DNA from: Nibribacter ruber
Lineage (GTDB): Bacteria > Bacteroidota > Bacteroidia > Cytophagales > Hymenobacteraceae
Length of the DNA: 64,000 nucleotides
NCBI RefSeq assembly: GCF_009913235.1
Contig: NZ_CP047897.1
Coordinates: 2,727,001-2,791,000 of the forward strand
Reading direction: 5' to 3'
Shown here: piece after piece, positions 34,200-43,502 of the stretch
How the letters are laid out: each line of letters begins with the position of its first letter
How positions within the stretch are numbered: the first letter of the stretch is position 1
Program-made: the position numbers and the translations under genes
The notes under the pieces: model-generated
Databases searched by the model: none
Told to the model about the DNA's origin: nothing
Seen by the model: only the letters and a program-made list of their open reading frames with translations

Positions 34200-35444
34200 A
34201 TGAAAAGTAAATTTTTAGCCTTTCTGGGCAGTGCTGTGCTGACAGCGGGCGTTGCCAATGCCGGGGGATACCAAGCAAACCTCCAGGGGCAGAAGCAGAT
34301 AGGAATGGGGCACGCCGGAACAGGGCTAGCATTGGACCAGAGCAGCATCTTCTTCAACCCGGGAGCTTTGGCGCATTTGAGACAGAACGGGATTCAGATT
34401 GGCGTGAGCGCCCTGAACTCCAAGATAGCCTACCGTGAAGCTTCTGGCGGTGTTTCTGAGTCGCAGACTGACAATCCGTTAGGCACGCCTTTCCAAGTAT
34501 ATGCCTCTTATGGTGCTGCTGAAAGCCCGTTGCGATTTGGTATTGGCGTATACACGCCGTATGGTAGCACCGTTAACTGGGGAAGCACCTGGCAAGGACG
34601 CTTCGGATTGAATGAATTGACCTTGCAGGCTATTTACATCCAGCCTACGGTGAGTTACAGAATTACAGACAAGTTGGGCGTGGGCGCTGGCTTAATCGTT
34701 TCTATTGGCAGTGTAAACCTGCAGAGATCTGTTCCTTTGACAGATGAGAACGGCAACGAGGGCCACATTGAGCTAGACGGAAAATCAAAAACTGGTATTG
34801 GCTTTAATGCCGGGGTTTATTTCCAGCCTACAGACAAGCTTTCCTTGGGCTTAACCTACCGTTCTAAGGTAGATGCCAAAGTAGAAGACGGTGACATCAT
34901 CTTGCAGATACCAGATGCCGCACCCGTGAGAGCTCAGTTCAAAGGAGACAAGTTCAACGCTACGCTTCCTTTGCCAGCCAACCTTACGCTGGGCTTAGGC
35001 TACAAAGCCACTGACAAACTGACCATTGCCGCAGACGTACAGCGCGTAGAGTGGAGTGCGTATGAATCTCTTCGGTTTGATTTTAATGACGTGATTGGCG
35101 GCCAGGTTTCTTCTGAGGCCCAGCGCCAGTATGAAGATTCTTACATCTACCGTTTGGGCGCGCAGTACGTGCTGTCTGACATCATGACTATTCGGGCGGG
35201 TGCTTACTATGATGAGTCTCCGGTACAAGATGGATTCTTAACCCCAGAAACCCCAGACTCAGACTCAAGAGGAGTTTCTGCCGGTTTAACTCTTAAGCTT
35301 TCAGAAAAAGTTGACCTAGACGCTTCTTTCCTGTATGTGAACAAGAAAGAGCGCACAGATGACGCCAGCAAGTCTAACGGCGTGGCCGGTACTTTCAAGT
35401 CTGTGGCGTACATCCCTGGTGTTGGGGTTAACTATAAATTCTAA
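34200..35444 (+). CDS. OmpP1/FadL-family outer membrane transporter
   Basis: A 414-residue outer membrane barrel. Signal peptide (MKSKFLAFLGSAVLTAGVANA), then a family-typical N-terminus GGYQANLQGQKQIGMGHAGTGLALDQSSIFFNPGALA, an amphipathic strand series, and a C-terminal aromatic residue (NYKF). FadL proteins let hydrophobic compounds such as fatty acids diffuse across the outer membrane. A GDSL-type lipoprotein gene follows after 8 nt, suggesting that the pair hydrolyses and takes up lipids or esters. Confidence 0.93.
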   Translation: MKSKFLAFLGSAVLTAGVANAGGYQANLQGQKQIGMGHAGTGLALDQSSIFFNPGALAHLRQNGIQIGVSALNSKIAYREASGGVSESQTDNPLGTPFQVYASYGAAESPLRFGIGVYTPYGSTVNWGSTWQGRFGLNELTLQAIYIQPTVSYRITDKLGVGAGLIVSIGSVNLQRSVPLTDENGNEGHIELDGKSKTGIGFNAGVYFQPTDKLSLGLTYRSKVDAKVEDGDIILQIPDAAPVRAQFKGDKFNATLPLPANLTLGLGYKATDKLTIAADVQRVEWSAYESLRFDFNDVIGGQVSSEAQRQYEDSYIYRLGAQYVLSDIMTIRAGAYYDESPVQDGFLTPETPDSDSRGVSAGLTLKLSEKVDLDASFLYVNKKERTDDASKSNGVAGTFKSVAYIPGVGVNYKF

Positions 35445-35452
35445 TTTCTTTA

Positions 35453-36763
35453 ATGAACATGAAAAATTTATTACATAAACTAGGTGCTGTTGCTTTCCTC
35501 ACCAGCTCCTTACTATTTGCCGGTTGTGATCCTGAGTTTGAAGAGGACCGTACCTTTAGCGCCGGCTCTCTGGACCTATCTAAGTATGTGGCGGTGGGTA
35601 ACTCACTTACAGCCGGTTACCAAGACGGTGGCTTGTACCTAGAAGGACAGCGAAACTCTTATCCAAACATTCTGGCTAACCAGTTCTCTCTTGTAGGTGG
35701 CGGTGGTTTTACGCAGCCGTTGTTCACAGAAGAGCAGAAGAATGGATCTGGCTATCTTAAACTGACGGGCTTTAGCTCCTCTGGATTGCCAACCACGGCT
35801 CCTGTAACCACCAACCTGGCCATACGTGGCATGGGCGCAGACAACAAGACTCCCTTGTACACTAAGTTTACAGGCGAAGTCCAGAACTTAGGCGTTCCCG
35901 GCATAAAGATGGTAGACGTCACTACTGCCGGCTATGGCTATAACAACCCACTTGGCTTCAATCCATTTTATGAGCGCCTGCTATCTGATCAAGTTGCTCC
36001 AACGGGTGCACTGCTTCCTTATGTAAACAAGGTGGAGTCTGTAAAGGCTACTTTCTTTACTATGTGGTTAGGCAACAATGATGTGTTGGGGTATGCCACC
36101 TCTGGCGGAATTGCTGCTATCTCATCTGAGACGGCCTTCCAAACTGCATTAGACGCCATGGTAGCCAAATTGCCGGCGCAGGGTGTCATCATCAATATCC
36201 CAGATGTGACAGCCGTTCCATTCTTCACGACTAAGGCTACTGCCGGCATCATGGCTCAAGCGCAAGCTGCCAACGCAAAGTTGTATATTACAATGGGCGA
36301 TGGCACTGTACGTGAGGCAAAAGCAGCAGATTACGTGCTTCTTACTTCTACAGTAGGTACACCAGAAGCAGTGCCTGGCATTCCGCAGCAGATTCCACAT
36401 GGCTTTTCTCCATTCAACCCCTTGAAGAACCAAGAGGTATTGGATGAAAACGAAGTAACTGCTGTTAAAACAGCCACTACCTCCTTCAATGCTAAATTGC
36501 GCGCGGCGGCTACTGCTAAGAATGTTGCTTTCTCAGACATGAATGCTTACTTCAACGCAATTAAAGCTGGTTTTTCATTGAATGGCGTAAACTATTCACC
36601 TGCCTTTATCACGGGTAACCTGTTTTCTTTGGACGGCGTGCACCTTACTCCTAGAGGCTATGCCATTGTAGCCAATGAGATCATTAAGGCCATCAACACC
36701 AAATACAGCTCTACCATCCCAACCATTGACGTAACTTTGTTCAGAGCGGTATTAATCCCGTAA
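35453..36763 (+). CDS. SGNH/GDSL hydrolase lipoprotein
   Basis: A 436-residue lipoprotein; lipobox LLFAGC (Cys25). The SGNH motifs are present: block I is VAVGNSLTAG near residue 46, block III is WLGNNDVL near 205, and block V is HLTPRGY near 399, carrying the catalytic Asp and His (DGVHLTPRG). It should be an envelope lipase or esterase. Eight bases separate it from the FadL gene, so they form an operon. Start ATG 35453 (or 35459, two codons on). Confidence 0.9.
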   Translation: MNMKNLLHKLGAVAFLTSSLLFAGCDPEFEEDRTFSAGSLDLSKYVAVGNSLTAGYQDGGLYLEGQRNSYPNILANQFSLVGGGGFTQPLFTEEQKNGSGYLKLTGFSSSGLPTTAPVTTNLAIRGMGADNKTPLYTKFTGEVQNLGVPGIKMVDVTTAGYGYNNPLGFNPFYERLLSDQVAPTGALLPYVNKVESVKATFFTMWLGNNDVLGYATSGGIAAISSETAFQTALDAMVAKLPAQGVIINIPDVTAVPFFTTKATAGIMAQAQAANAKLYITMGDGTVREAKAADYVLLTSTVGTPEAVPGIPQQIPHGFSPFNPLKNQEVLDENEVTAVKTATTSFNAKLRAAATAKNVAFSDMNAYFNAIKAGFSLNGVNYSPAFITGNLFSLDGVHLTPRGYAIVANEIIKAINTKYSSTIPTIDVTLFRAVLIP

Positions 36764-36783
36764 TCAACTCTAGTATCCATACA

Positions 36784-36818
36784 TAGAAGAGGCCCGGCGT
36801 TCGCCGGGCCTCTTCTAT
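36784..36818 (+). terminator. Terminator of the FadL-GDSL operon
   Basis: ATAGAAGAGGCCCGGCG stem with TTCG tetraloop and the full complement, followed by TTTTAT. Confidence 0.9.
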
Positions 36819-36835
36819 TTTATGCCTCTATGAAC

Positions 36836-36873
36836 CGTTTTTGGCCTGATTTACAGAAAACAGGCCAAAAACG
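36836..36873. repeat. 38-bp intergenic palindrome, copy 22
   Basis: Ends one base short of the polA stop codon region, between convergent genes, and is separate from the intrinsic terminator at 36784-36818. Confidence 0.9.
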
Positions 36874-36874
36874 C

Positions 36875-39745
36875 CTAGTGCGCCTGCAGCCAGTTATCAC
36901 CGGTGCCCATGCCTACTTCCATGGGAACGCTCAGCGGGAAGGCGTTTTTCATGAGTTCCTCTACTTTGGCCTGCACCAGTGACAGTTCTTCTTTGAGCAC
37001 GTCAAACACCAATTCATCATGCACCTGCAAGATCATGCGGCTAGCCAGTTTCTCATCCCGTAGCCATTGGTCAATGTTGATCATGGCAATCTTGATGATG
37101 TCTGCCGCCGTGCCTTGGATGGGCGCGTTGATGGCGTTGCGTTCGGCGTAGCCCCGTATGTTCTGGTTGCGGGAGTTAATGTCCCTGAGGTAGCGTCTAC
37201 GGCCTAACAGCGTCTCCACAAACTCCTGGTCGCGGGCCTCGTTGATGGCGCTGTCCATGTACTGCTTCACCGCTGGGAACTCCTGGAAGTAGGCTTCAAT
37301 AATTTCAGCAGCCTCTCTTCTTGGAATAGCCAATCTCTCGGCCAGACCAAACGCAGAAATCCCATAGATAATCCCGAAGTTGATGGTCTTGGCCTTGCGG
37401 CGCATATCACTGTCCACCTGGTCAACGGGCACGTGGAACACCTTGGCCGCCGTTGACGCGTGAATATCCAAACCCTTCTGGAAGGCCTCTTTCATAGTGG
37501 CGTCATTGCTGAAATGCGCCATGATCCTCAACTCAATCTGCGAATAATCCGCGGACAGCAATACGTGGTTTTCATCTCTCGGCACGAAGGCTTTGCGTAT
37601 CTCACGCCCTTTCTCAGTCCTAATAGGAATGTTCTGCAGGTTGGGGTTGGTAGAACTCAAACGGCCGGTAGCGGCTACGGCTTGGTTATAGGACGTGTGC
37701 AGGCGGTCATCCTCTTTGCAAATCAATTGCGGAAGCGCGTCTACGTAGGTGCTCTTGAGCTTGGTCAGTTGTCTATGGTCTAGGATCAACGCGACAATCT
37801 CATGCTCAAAGGCCAGCTTAGACAGTATCTCCTCGCCGGTGGCATATTGGCCCGTTTTGGTTTTCTTAATTTTGTTGCCGCCCAGCTGCATGCGGTCAAA
37901 CAGGACTTCGCCCAATTGCTTAGGTGAGCCGATGTTGAACTCCATGCCCGCTTGCTCAAAAATCTTCTGTTCAATTTCCTTGATACTGGTTTGCAACACG
38001 ATAGAAGACTCACCCAGAGCTTCGGCGTCAATGCTCACGCCTTCGCGCTCCATGTGCCCCAGCACGCGCAATAGTGGGTTCTCTACGTCATTGAAGAGAC
38101 GCTTAAGGCCCTGTTTCTCCAGCAACGGGTCAAAGTAATGCTTAAGCTGTAGCGTGACGTCAGCATCCTCGCAGGCGTATTCATAGATTTGGAGCGGCGG
38201 CAACTTGTCCATGGTCAGCTGGTTCTTGCCTTTGCCTAACAGCGTCTCAATCGCGATGGGTGTGTAATGTAAATACGTCTCTGCCAGCAAATCCATGTTG
38301 TGGCGCATGTCTGGCTCTAGGAGGTAGTGGGCCAGCATGGTATCATACAGTGGGCCTTGCACGTCAATGCCGTAGCGCTGCAAGACTACCAAGTCATACT
38401 TGATGTTCTGGCCAATCTTGGTAATAGAAGGGCTTTCCAATATCTCCTTGAACTCCTGCACAATCTCCAGAGTAGCCTCATAGTCATCAGCTGGCACTGG
38501 AATGTAATACGCCTCGCCGGGCATGTAGCAGAACGAGATGCCCACCAGGCGCGCGGTGATGGCGTCAATGCTGGTGGTCTCGGTGTCAAAAGAAATTTCC
38601 TTCTGAAGCTTCAGGTATTTTAACAGTTGCGCACGCTGCTCTGGCATGGTGAGCAGATGGTACTCATGTAGCGTGGTGTCAATGGTTTTGCGTGGCGTAG
38701 ACACATAACCTTCACCGCCGCCTTCTATCATAGCCCCTGCCTCAGGCGTCATGACCTCATCAGCGGGCATGTCAAAGAGAGACGTCTGCCCCATGGGCTT
38801 GTCTGACTTAAAGCCTTTGCCTACGGTGGGTTTGTTGGAGATGGGCTTGGGAACGGCCGGCGAGGCGGTACCCAGCACACGCGTAGCCAGTTGTCTGAAC
38901 TCCAGCTCGTCAAAGAGGGCGGCCAGCTTGTCCATGTCGGGGCCGTCATAGCGCAGGCCTTCCTCGTCAAAGTCAATGGGTACGTCCAGGTGAATGGTGG
39001 CCAATTCTTTGGACATCAAGCCCTGCTCAGCGAAGTTCTCCACGTTCTCCTTCTGCTTGCCTTTCAGTTCATGCGAATGGGCGATTAGATTCTCTACCGA
39101 GCCGTATTTTTGAATAAGCGTCTTGGCCGTCTTCTCGCCAATGCCCGGTATGCCCGGGATGTTGTCCACGGCATCGCCCTGCAAGCCTAGAATGTCAATG
39201 ACTTGTTTTACATCACTGATTTCCCAGCGCTCCAGCACTTTGGGTTTGTCAATGACCTCAATGGCATTGCCTAAGAATGCCGGCTTGTAGACAAACACAT
39301 GATCAGTGACCAGCTGGTAATAGTCCTTGTCTGGCGTCATCATGAACACGTCAAACCCAGCCTTTTCTGCCTTACAGGAAAGCGTGCCAATGATGTCATC
39401 GGCCTCAAAACCGTCCAGCATCATGCCCGGTATGCCAAAGGCCTCCACAATCTTCTTCACGTACGGTATGGCAATGGAAATATCCTCGGGCATGGCCTGC
39501 CTATTGGCCTTGTACTCTACAAAGTTGTCATGCCGGAACGTCTTGGATGGCGCGTCATAGCAAACCCCAATGTGGGTGGGCTTTTCGCGGTTGAGCAGGT
39601 CTACCAAGGTGTTGGTGAAGCCCAGCGCAGCGCCGGTGTTCATGCCCTTGGAGTTGATTCTGGGGTTCTTGCTGAACGCGAAGTGGGCGCGGTAGATGAG
39701 CGCCATGGCGTCTAAGAGAAAAAGGCGTTTGTCTGGTGTACTCAT
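36875..39745 (-). CDS. polA: DNA polymerase I
   Basis: A 956-residue three-domain polymerase used in Okazaki-fragment processing and repair. Residues 1 to about 295 form the 5'-3' exonuclease (LLDAMALIYRAHFAF, GIPGIGEKTA). The 3'-5' exonuclease begins near 380 with FDTET (about 385-389), then NIKYDLVVL and ACEDADVTL, so all DEDD metal ligands appear intact and proofreading is likely. The polymerase domain has motif A ADYSQIELRI near 733, motif B RRKAKTINFGIIYG, and motif C QVHDELVF near 908. A linker of about 60 residues (PKPISNKPTVGKGFKSD...) between the first two domains is longer than in E. coli. Confidence 0.97.
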   Translation of the reverse strand: MSTPDKRLFLLDAMALIYRAHFAFSKNPRINSKGMNTGAALGFTNTLVDLLNREKPTHIGVCYDAPSKTFRHDNFVEYKANRQAMPEDISIAIPYVKKIVEAFGIPGMMLDGFEADDIIGTLSCKAEKAGFDVFMMTPDKDYYQLVTDHVFVYKPAFLGNAIEVIDKPKVLERWEISDVKQVIDILGLQGDAVDNIPGIPGIGEKTAKTLIQKYGSVENLIAHSHELKGKQKENVENFAEQGLMSKELATIHLDVPIDFDEEGLRYDGPDMDKLAALFDELEFRQLATRVLGTASPAVPKPISNKPTVGKGFKSDKPMGQTSLFDMPADEVMTPEAGAMIEGGGEGYVSTPRKTIDTTLHEYHLLTMPEQRAQLLKYLKLQKEISFDTETTSIDAITARLVGISFCYMPGEAYYIPVPADDYEATLEIVQEFKEILESPSITKIGQNIKYDLVVLQRYGIDVQGPLYDTMLAHYLLEPDMRHNMDLLAETYLHYTPIAIETLLGKGKNQLTMDKLPPLQIYEYACEDADVTLQLKHYFDPLLEKQGLKRLFNDVENPLLRVLGHMEREGVSIDAEALGESSIVLQTSIKEIEQKIFEQAGMEFNIGSPKQLGEVLFDRMQLGGNKIKKTKTGQYATGEEILSKLAFEHEIVALILDHRQLTKLKSTYVDALPQLICKEDDRLHTSYNQAVAATGRLSSTNPNLQNIPIRTEKGREIRKAFVPRDENHVLLSADYSQIELRIMAHFSNDATMKEAFQKGLDIHASTAAKVFHVPVDQVDSDMRRKAKTINFGIIYGISAFGLAERLAIPRREAAEIIEAYFQEFPAVKQYMDSAINEARDQEFVETLLGRRRYLRDINSRNQNIRGYAERNAINAPIQGTAADIIKIAMINIDQWLRDEKLASRMILQVHDELVFDVLKEELSLVQAKVEELMKNAFPLSVPMEVGMGTGDNWLQAH

Positions 39746-39830
39746 AGGCTAGCGAAGGTACAAGCAAAGCGTCTGCCTTGCAACGGTGCTACCTATTTAA
39801 CTGAAGACGCGGCAGAAAGTTAGGGCAGGT

Positions 39831-39868
39831 CGTTTTTAGCCTGTTTTCTGAGATTTAGCCAAAAAATG
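39831..39868. repeat. 38-bp intergenic palindrome, copy 23
   Basis: Located 86 nt upstream of polA; right arm decayed (AGATTTAGCCAAAAAATG). The next gene end on this strand is over 770 nt away. Confidence 0.8.
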
Positions 39869-40062
39869 GTTTTTGATTATTGATTGCCAATTGCTGGTTG
39901 ATGAAGAATGGAAATGCAATCTTAACTTCTAAAGGTAACCCGCCGTCCCCACCGTTGTTGGTGTTATCACCAACAATCTAGACTGCCTCTCTCCTGGAGC
40001 CTGCAATTCATAGGCACTTCCGTTGGCTATCCCTGAAGAGTTTCTTCCTGCCGGTGCCCTTA

Positions 40063-40133
40063 TGCCGCCTTGTTTCATTGCCGCCGCTAAGCGCTCACGG
40101 CCGCGAGGCCCCGTCTTCCCGCCTCGCGCTGTA
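40063..40133. repeat. GC-rich dispersed repeat, copy B
   Basis: GCCGCCTTGTTTCATTGCC, then TAAGCGCTCACGGCCGCG and GGCCCCGTC, then CGCGCTG. Same order as at 14470-14540. Confidence 0.65.
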
Positions 40134-40285
40134 CCAGCTTGCCTCTTCTGCGTGGATGCTCCTTTGGTGGTCAAAGCGCTTCTACCTTGTGGTGACCGTT
40201 GTTCTAACTCGAGGCGGCAACCTGCTTAGGCGACTCGACGGAAAGACTGGAATCGGTGCGTTTAGTAGAAGCCTTTGGTAAACGA

Positions 40286-40433
40286 AGATTCCCCCCTTGA
40301 GGGGGGCGAAGGGGGGGGTGTTTACACCAGCAGGATTTATAAGCAAAAGAAAGCAACGCGTTGGAGACAAGGCAGTGCCATTGTCTCTACAGAAAACACG
40401 CATTCTGTCCCCCTTTGAAGGGGTTGGGGGATG
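40286..40433. repeat. CCCCCTT/AAGGGGG inverted element
   Basis: Begins ATTCCCCCCTTGAGGGGGG and ends with CCCCCTTTGAAGGGG followed by TTGGGGGATGAC, an imperfect inverted pair about 150 bp apart enclosing a GAGACAA palindrome. C- and G-run repeats with a TTGAA or TTCAA centre are common in Bacteroidota spacers. Confidence 0.5.
40363..40390. repeat. GTAGAGACAA...TTGTCTC-type palindrome, copy 2
   Basis: GGAGACAAGGCAGTGCC then ATTGTCTCTAC; the reverse complement matches 28232-28260 and 53790-53819. Confidence 0.7.
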
Positions 40434-40590
40434 ACTTAGGCAGGCAAGATAATTCAGAAGATACAAAGCAATCCGCACTGGTTTCGCGGTGCCCGCGAGG
40501 GTAGTCGAGAGACTACCCGGCATCCACGAGTCTGGAGACTCGCGCCAGTTAAAAAAACCTCTCCCTGAGAGAGAAGAGACTGCGCTATTC

Positions 40591-40628
40591 CGTTTTTAGG
40601 CAATTTTCCAGGAAATCGGCCAAAAACG
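40591..40628. repeat. 38-bp intergenic palindrome, copy 24
   Basis: 12 nt past the stop of the LolC/E-like gene. Confidence 0.88.
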
Positions 40629-40639
40629 GGATTTAGGAG

Positions 40640-41863
40640 CTAGAGATTTTCTCTGATGGAAAGGGAAGACGCTTTGCGGGCCGGACGGATGGACACCAAG
40701 AGTGTGATCACAATGATGGCGGCGGCGGTGAACAGAAAGTCCTCTACCCGCATGAGTACCGGATAGGCCTCTACCACCGAGGTGGTCATACCCATAGACA
40801 CAATCCCGAAGGTCTGCTGCACCCAGCAGATGGTGCCGCCAATCACCAGGCCCGCCACGGCTCCGGTAAAAGCGACAATAGCCCCTTCCAGCAAAAAAAT
40901 CTTCCGGATGGTGCCGGGGTCAGCGCCCAGCGAGGCCAGAATGGCAATGTCTTTCTGCTTATCCAGCACCAGCATGGACAGGGAAAAGAAGATGTTGATG
41001 GACGCAATGAGCAAGACGAAGGTGAAGGTCACAAACACGAACAGCTTCTCTACCTTGACGGCGCGCAAGAGGCTTACGTGCTGCTCTTCGCTGTTCTGTA
41101 CCAGAAAACCCGGCCCCAGCTTTTCTTGCAGGGCATTCTTGATTTTGTCTATGTTGCCGGGGGTATCTGCTTTTACCTCAAGAGAGGTGCGCTTGTTCTC
41201 ATAGCCCAGCAGTTCCTGCGCAAAGTCTAGCGGCACAAACACATACTGGTCATCATACTGCCGCTCAATGGCAAAAACGCCGCCCGCCTGTATGCCCAAC
41301 TGCCTGAAGGCGTTCTCTGGATTCAAGGTGACTTTCTTGCCGGCCTTGGGGTACATAAACTGCAACGGCGAGAACGGGTTCTCTGGCCTGATGGACAATT
41401 GGTACTGCACGCCGCGTCCAATGAGCGCATACTGCTGTCCGCCCCGTTTCAAGAGCCTGTCGCCGTCTACAATGGCAGAATCAATCTGGTTTTGTTTGTA
41501 GTAATTGTCGCTTACGCCCTTCACCTTGACCACCATCTGGCGGTCATTGTAGCGGAGCAGGGCGTTGTCTTCTATGACCTCGGTGAGCAGGACCACGCCG
41601 GGCGTTTTCTTGATGCGCTCCAGAAAAGCGGCATCGGTTTCAAACGACTTTCCTTCCACAGAGGTGATTTTTATTTCGGGGTCAAACTTGCCGTAGAGGC
41701 TCCTGATCAGATCTTCCAGACCGTTGAACACCGACAGCACCACAATGAGGGCCATGGTGCCTACCCCCACGCCAATCATGGCAATGATGGAAATGATGTT
41801 GATGATGTTGCGCTTCTTCTTGGTGAAAAAGTACCGCTTCGCGATAAAAAGGGCAACGTTCAT
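40640..41863 (-). CDS. LolC/LolE-like ABC transporter permease
   Basis: A 407-residue FtsX/LolC/LolE-type permease. One N-terminal helix is preceded by IAKRYFFTKKKRNIINIISIIAMIGVGVGTMALIVVLSVFNGLEDLI, the hallmark start of LolC/E; a large periplasmic domain (about 50-270) follows, then three C-terminal helices with SLSMLVLDKQKDIAILASLGAD, the coupling loop. It probably extracts lipoproteins from the inner membrane with a LolD ATPase encoded elsewhere. As in many Bacteroidota, one permease may form a homodimer. Confidence 0.9.
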   Translation of the reverse strand: MNVALFIAKRYFFTKKKRNIINIISIIAMIGVGVGTMALIVVLSVFNGLEDLIRSLYGKFDPEIKITSVEGKSFETDAAFLERIKKTPGVVLLTEVIEDNALLRYNDRQMVVKVKGVSDNYYKQNQIDSAIVDGDRLLKRGGQQYALIGRGVQYQLSIRPENPFSPLQFMYPKAGKKVTLNPENAFRQLGIQAGGVFAIERQYDDQYVFVPLDFAQELLGYENKRTSLEVKADTPGNIDKIKNALQEKLGPGFLVQNSEEQHVSLLRAVKVEKLFVFVTFTFVLLIASINIFFSLSMLVLDKQKDIAILASLGADPGTIRKIFLLEGAIVAFTGAVAGLVIGGTICWVQQTFGIVSMGMTTSVVEAYPVLMRVEDFLFTAAAIIVITLLVSIRPARKASSLSIRENL

Positions 41864-42013
41864 CTGGTGGGGTATGAGTGAAGGAGAGATTGATTGTTTG
41901 AGTGAATGGCTTTTGCGCTATTCTGGTTGCGTGTACTGTTTTGGCGGCAAAGGGTTTTCTTTCCTGAACCTAGCCGTCTTCCTCAAGAATTTATCTATCA
42001 GAAAGACAACTGG

Positions 42014-42484
42014 TTAGCGCAGCACGTTTTCAGGCAGCAGCGGCTTTTTCATACACACGCTGCTCTCAATATTGGCATATTGGCCGTAGTTGGGGATGAT
42101 CTCAAAGCCGTTCTTGGTGTAGAGCCTGATGGCTTCGGGCATGGCCTTTCCGGTTTCCAGAATAAGGTAGTTGAACTGAAGCTGGGCGGCCCACTGCTCC
42201 AGGTCCTCCAGCACCCGCCCGGCTATGCCCTGGCCCCTGAATTCTGGCAGCACAAACATGCGCTTCACCTCTGCTATATCTTGGCTGAAGGGCTTAATGG
42301 CCCCGCAGCCCACGGGCAGTTCATCATGATAAGCCACCACTACCTCTTTAATGGTGTCAATCTTGTTAAACTGCGCAAAGAACGAATGATCGTCCCCGTC
42401 CCGCACGTGCAATTCAGCGTCTAGCAGAAAAACCAGTTCTGCAAAGTCTGGGTTGGCTGAATCTGTTCTGACTAACTCTATCAT
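42014..42484 (-). CDS. GNAT family N-acetyltransferase
   Basis: A 156-residue acetyltransferase. The CoA-binding motif is VLPEFRGQGIAGRVLEDLEQWA near residue 75, preceded by VKRMF. YLILETGKAMPEAIRLYTKNGFEII near 120 is the last strand pair. It resembles the PanZ/YjgM-like amino-acid acetyltransferases; substrate unknown. Single gene. Confidence 0.9.
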   Translation of the reverse strand: MIELVRTDSANPDFAELVFLLDAELHVRDGDDHSFFAQFNKIDTIKEVVVAYHDELPVGCGAIKPFSQDIAEVKRMFVLPEFRGQGIAGRVLEDLEQWAAQLQFNYLILETGKAMPEAIRLYTKNGFEIIPNYGQYANIESSVCMKKPLLPENVLR

Positions 42485-42571
42485 AGGCTAATAAGAATTA
42501 GGTTGGCCTCACTATCTGAGCGGGTGAAGGTAGCGTTTCTGGGCAGACCGTCAAAATCATGGGAGGCTGTC

Positions 42572-42609
42572 CGTTTTTGGCCTGTTTTCTGGAAAAGAAG
42601 CCAAAAACG
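42572..42609. repeat. 38-bp intergenic palindrome, copy 25
   Basis: 40 nt past the stop of the methyltransferase gene at 42649. Confidence 0.9.
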
Positions 42610-42648
42610 CCTCTCTTGCTTTAAGAACCGACTTACTATCAGAAAGTT

Positions 42649-43461
42649 TTATTTCCAGGCTTTGACAATAAGCCCGGTGCCGGTGGCATGCTTGGAATTG
42701 GTGTCCAGCCAGTTTAAGATTAGACAGAACGGATACACCACCACATAGTAGAAAGGCAGCAGCACAAAAAACAGCTTAGAGGCACCCAGCATCAAGATGG
42801 GGTACTTCATGCTCAGGCGCCAGGAGATCTTACCCGGTGTGCCATAGGAGTAATGCGCCTCTGTGCGGCTGAAGCCCGCGCTCTTTAGTTTATCCTGAAT
42901 CTCCTGGATGTTGTAGCCGTCGCGGACGTGTTCTTCAATGAAAGAGCTTTCATCATCTCCGTGCACGTCTGATCCTCCTTGGTCTGATGGCGTAGAAATC
43001 AACACCATGCCGCCGGGGCGCATAGAGGCGTAAAAGTTCTTGAATACCTCCACGTCTTCTAAGATATGCTCCATCACGTCTACAGAAAGCACCAGGTCAA
43101 AGGTCTCCTGCGGTTCGCGGTAGGTCACTAAGTCTTCTATTCTAAAGGTGACGTTGTTTCGGTTGATCTTCCGGAAGAAGGTGGTGCAGTCCGCAATCTG
43201 CTCGTCTTTCACGTCTACAGCCAGCACGCGCCATTTCTCGCTCATGCCGGTTAAGTAATAAGAATACTGCCCGAAGCCAGAGCCCGCGTCCAGAATCTGA
43301 AGCGGCTGTTGGCGTCTGCCTTTGCCCCAGGCTCTCAATTCTTTGTGAATGTGCCAGGTTCTAAGCAAAAGCAAGTCCAGCAGGTTGTAAAAGAGCTTAC
43401 GCAGGAATGGGGTTTTGTTGAACGCGTCCCCTAGAACGCGCTTGATAGGATCGTACTGCAT
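42649..43461 (-). CDS. Class I SAM-dependent methyltransferase
   Basis: A 270-residue protein. Motif I LQILDAGSGFGQYSYYL lies near residue 54, followed by VLAVDVKDEQI and the acidic VLSVDVMEHILEDVEVFKNF (UbiE/COQ5-like motif II). The C-terminal 60 residues have a hydrophobic stretch (MLGASKLFFVLLPFYYVVVYPFCLILNWL), so it is probably membrane-attached. It lies 41 nt downstream of rbfA on the same strand. The substrate is probably a lipid or envelope compound, but this is inference. Confidence 0.85.
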   Translation of the reverse strand: MQYDPIKRVLGDAFNKTPFLRKLFYNLLDLLLLRTWHIHKELRAWGKGRRQQPLQILDAGSGFGQYSYYLTGMSEKWRVLAVDVKDEQIADCTTFFRKINRNNVTFRIEDLVTYREPQETFDLVLSVDVMEHILEDVEVFKNFYASMRPGGMVLISTPSDQGGSDVHGDDESSFIEEHVRDGYNIQEIQDKLKSAGFSRTEAHYSYGTPGKISWRLSMKYPILMLGASKLFFVLLPFYYVVVYPFCLILNWLDTNSKHATGTGLIVKAWK

Positions 43462-43502
43462 GTTGGGTTTAGTCTCTCTGGCTTGGTAGGCGACGGCGCA
43501 GG

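Larger units (their letters stand above)
39746..40639. other. Nearly 900-bp gene-free repeat region
   Basis: No supportable gene. From left to right: palindrome copy 23, GC-rich repeat copy B (40063-40133), a CCCCCTT...AAGGGG inverted element enclosing a GAGACAA palindrome (40286-40433), a direct/inverted GAGTCT-GAGACTC stretch near 40510-40545, and palindrome copy 24. Confidence 0.65.

Noticed and set aside
40182-40523. 113-codon minus-strand frame
   Set aside because: Runs through the inverted C/G-run element and the GAGACAA palindrome; not a plausible protein.
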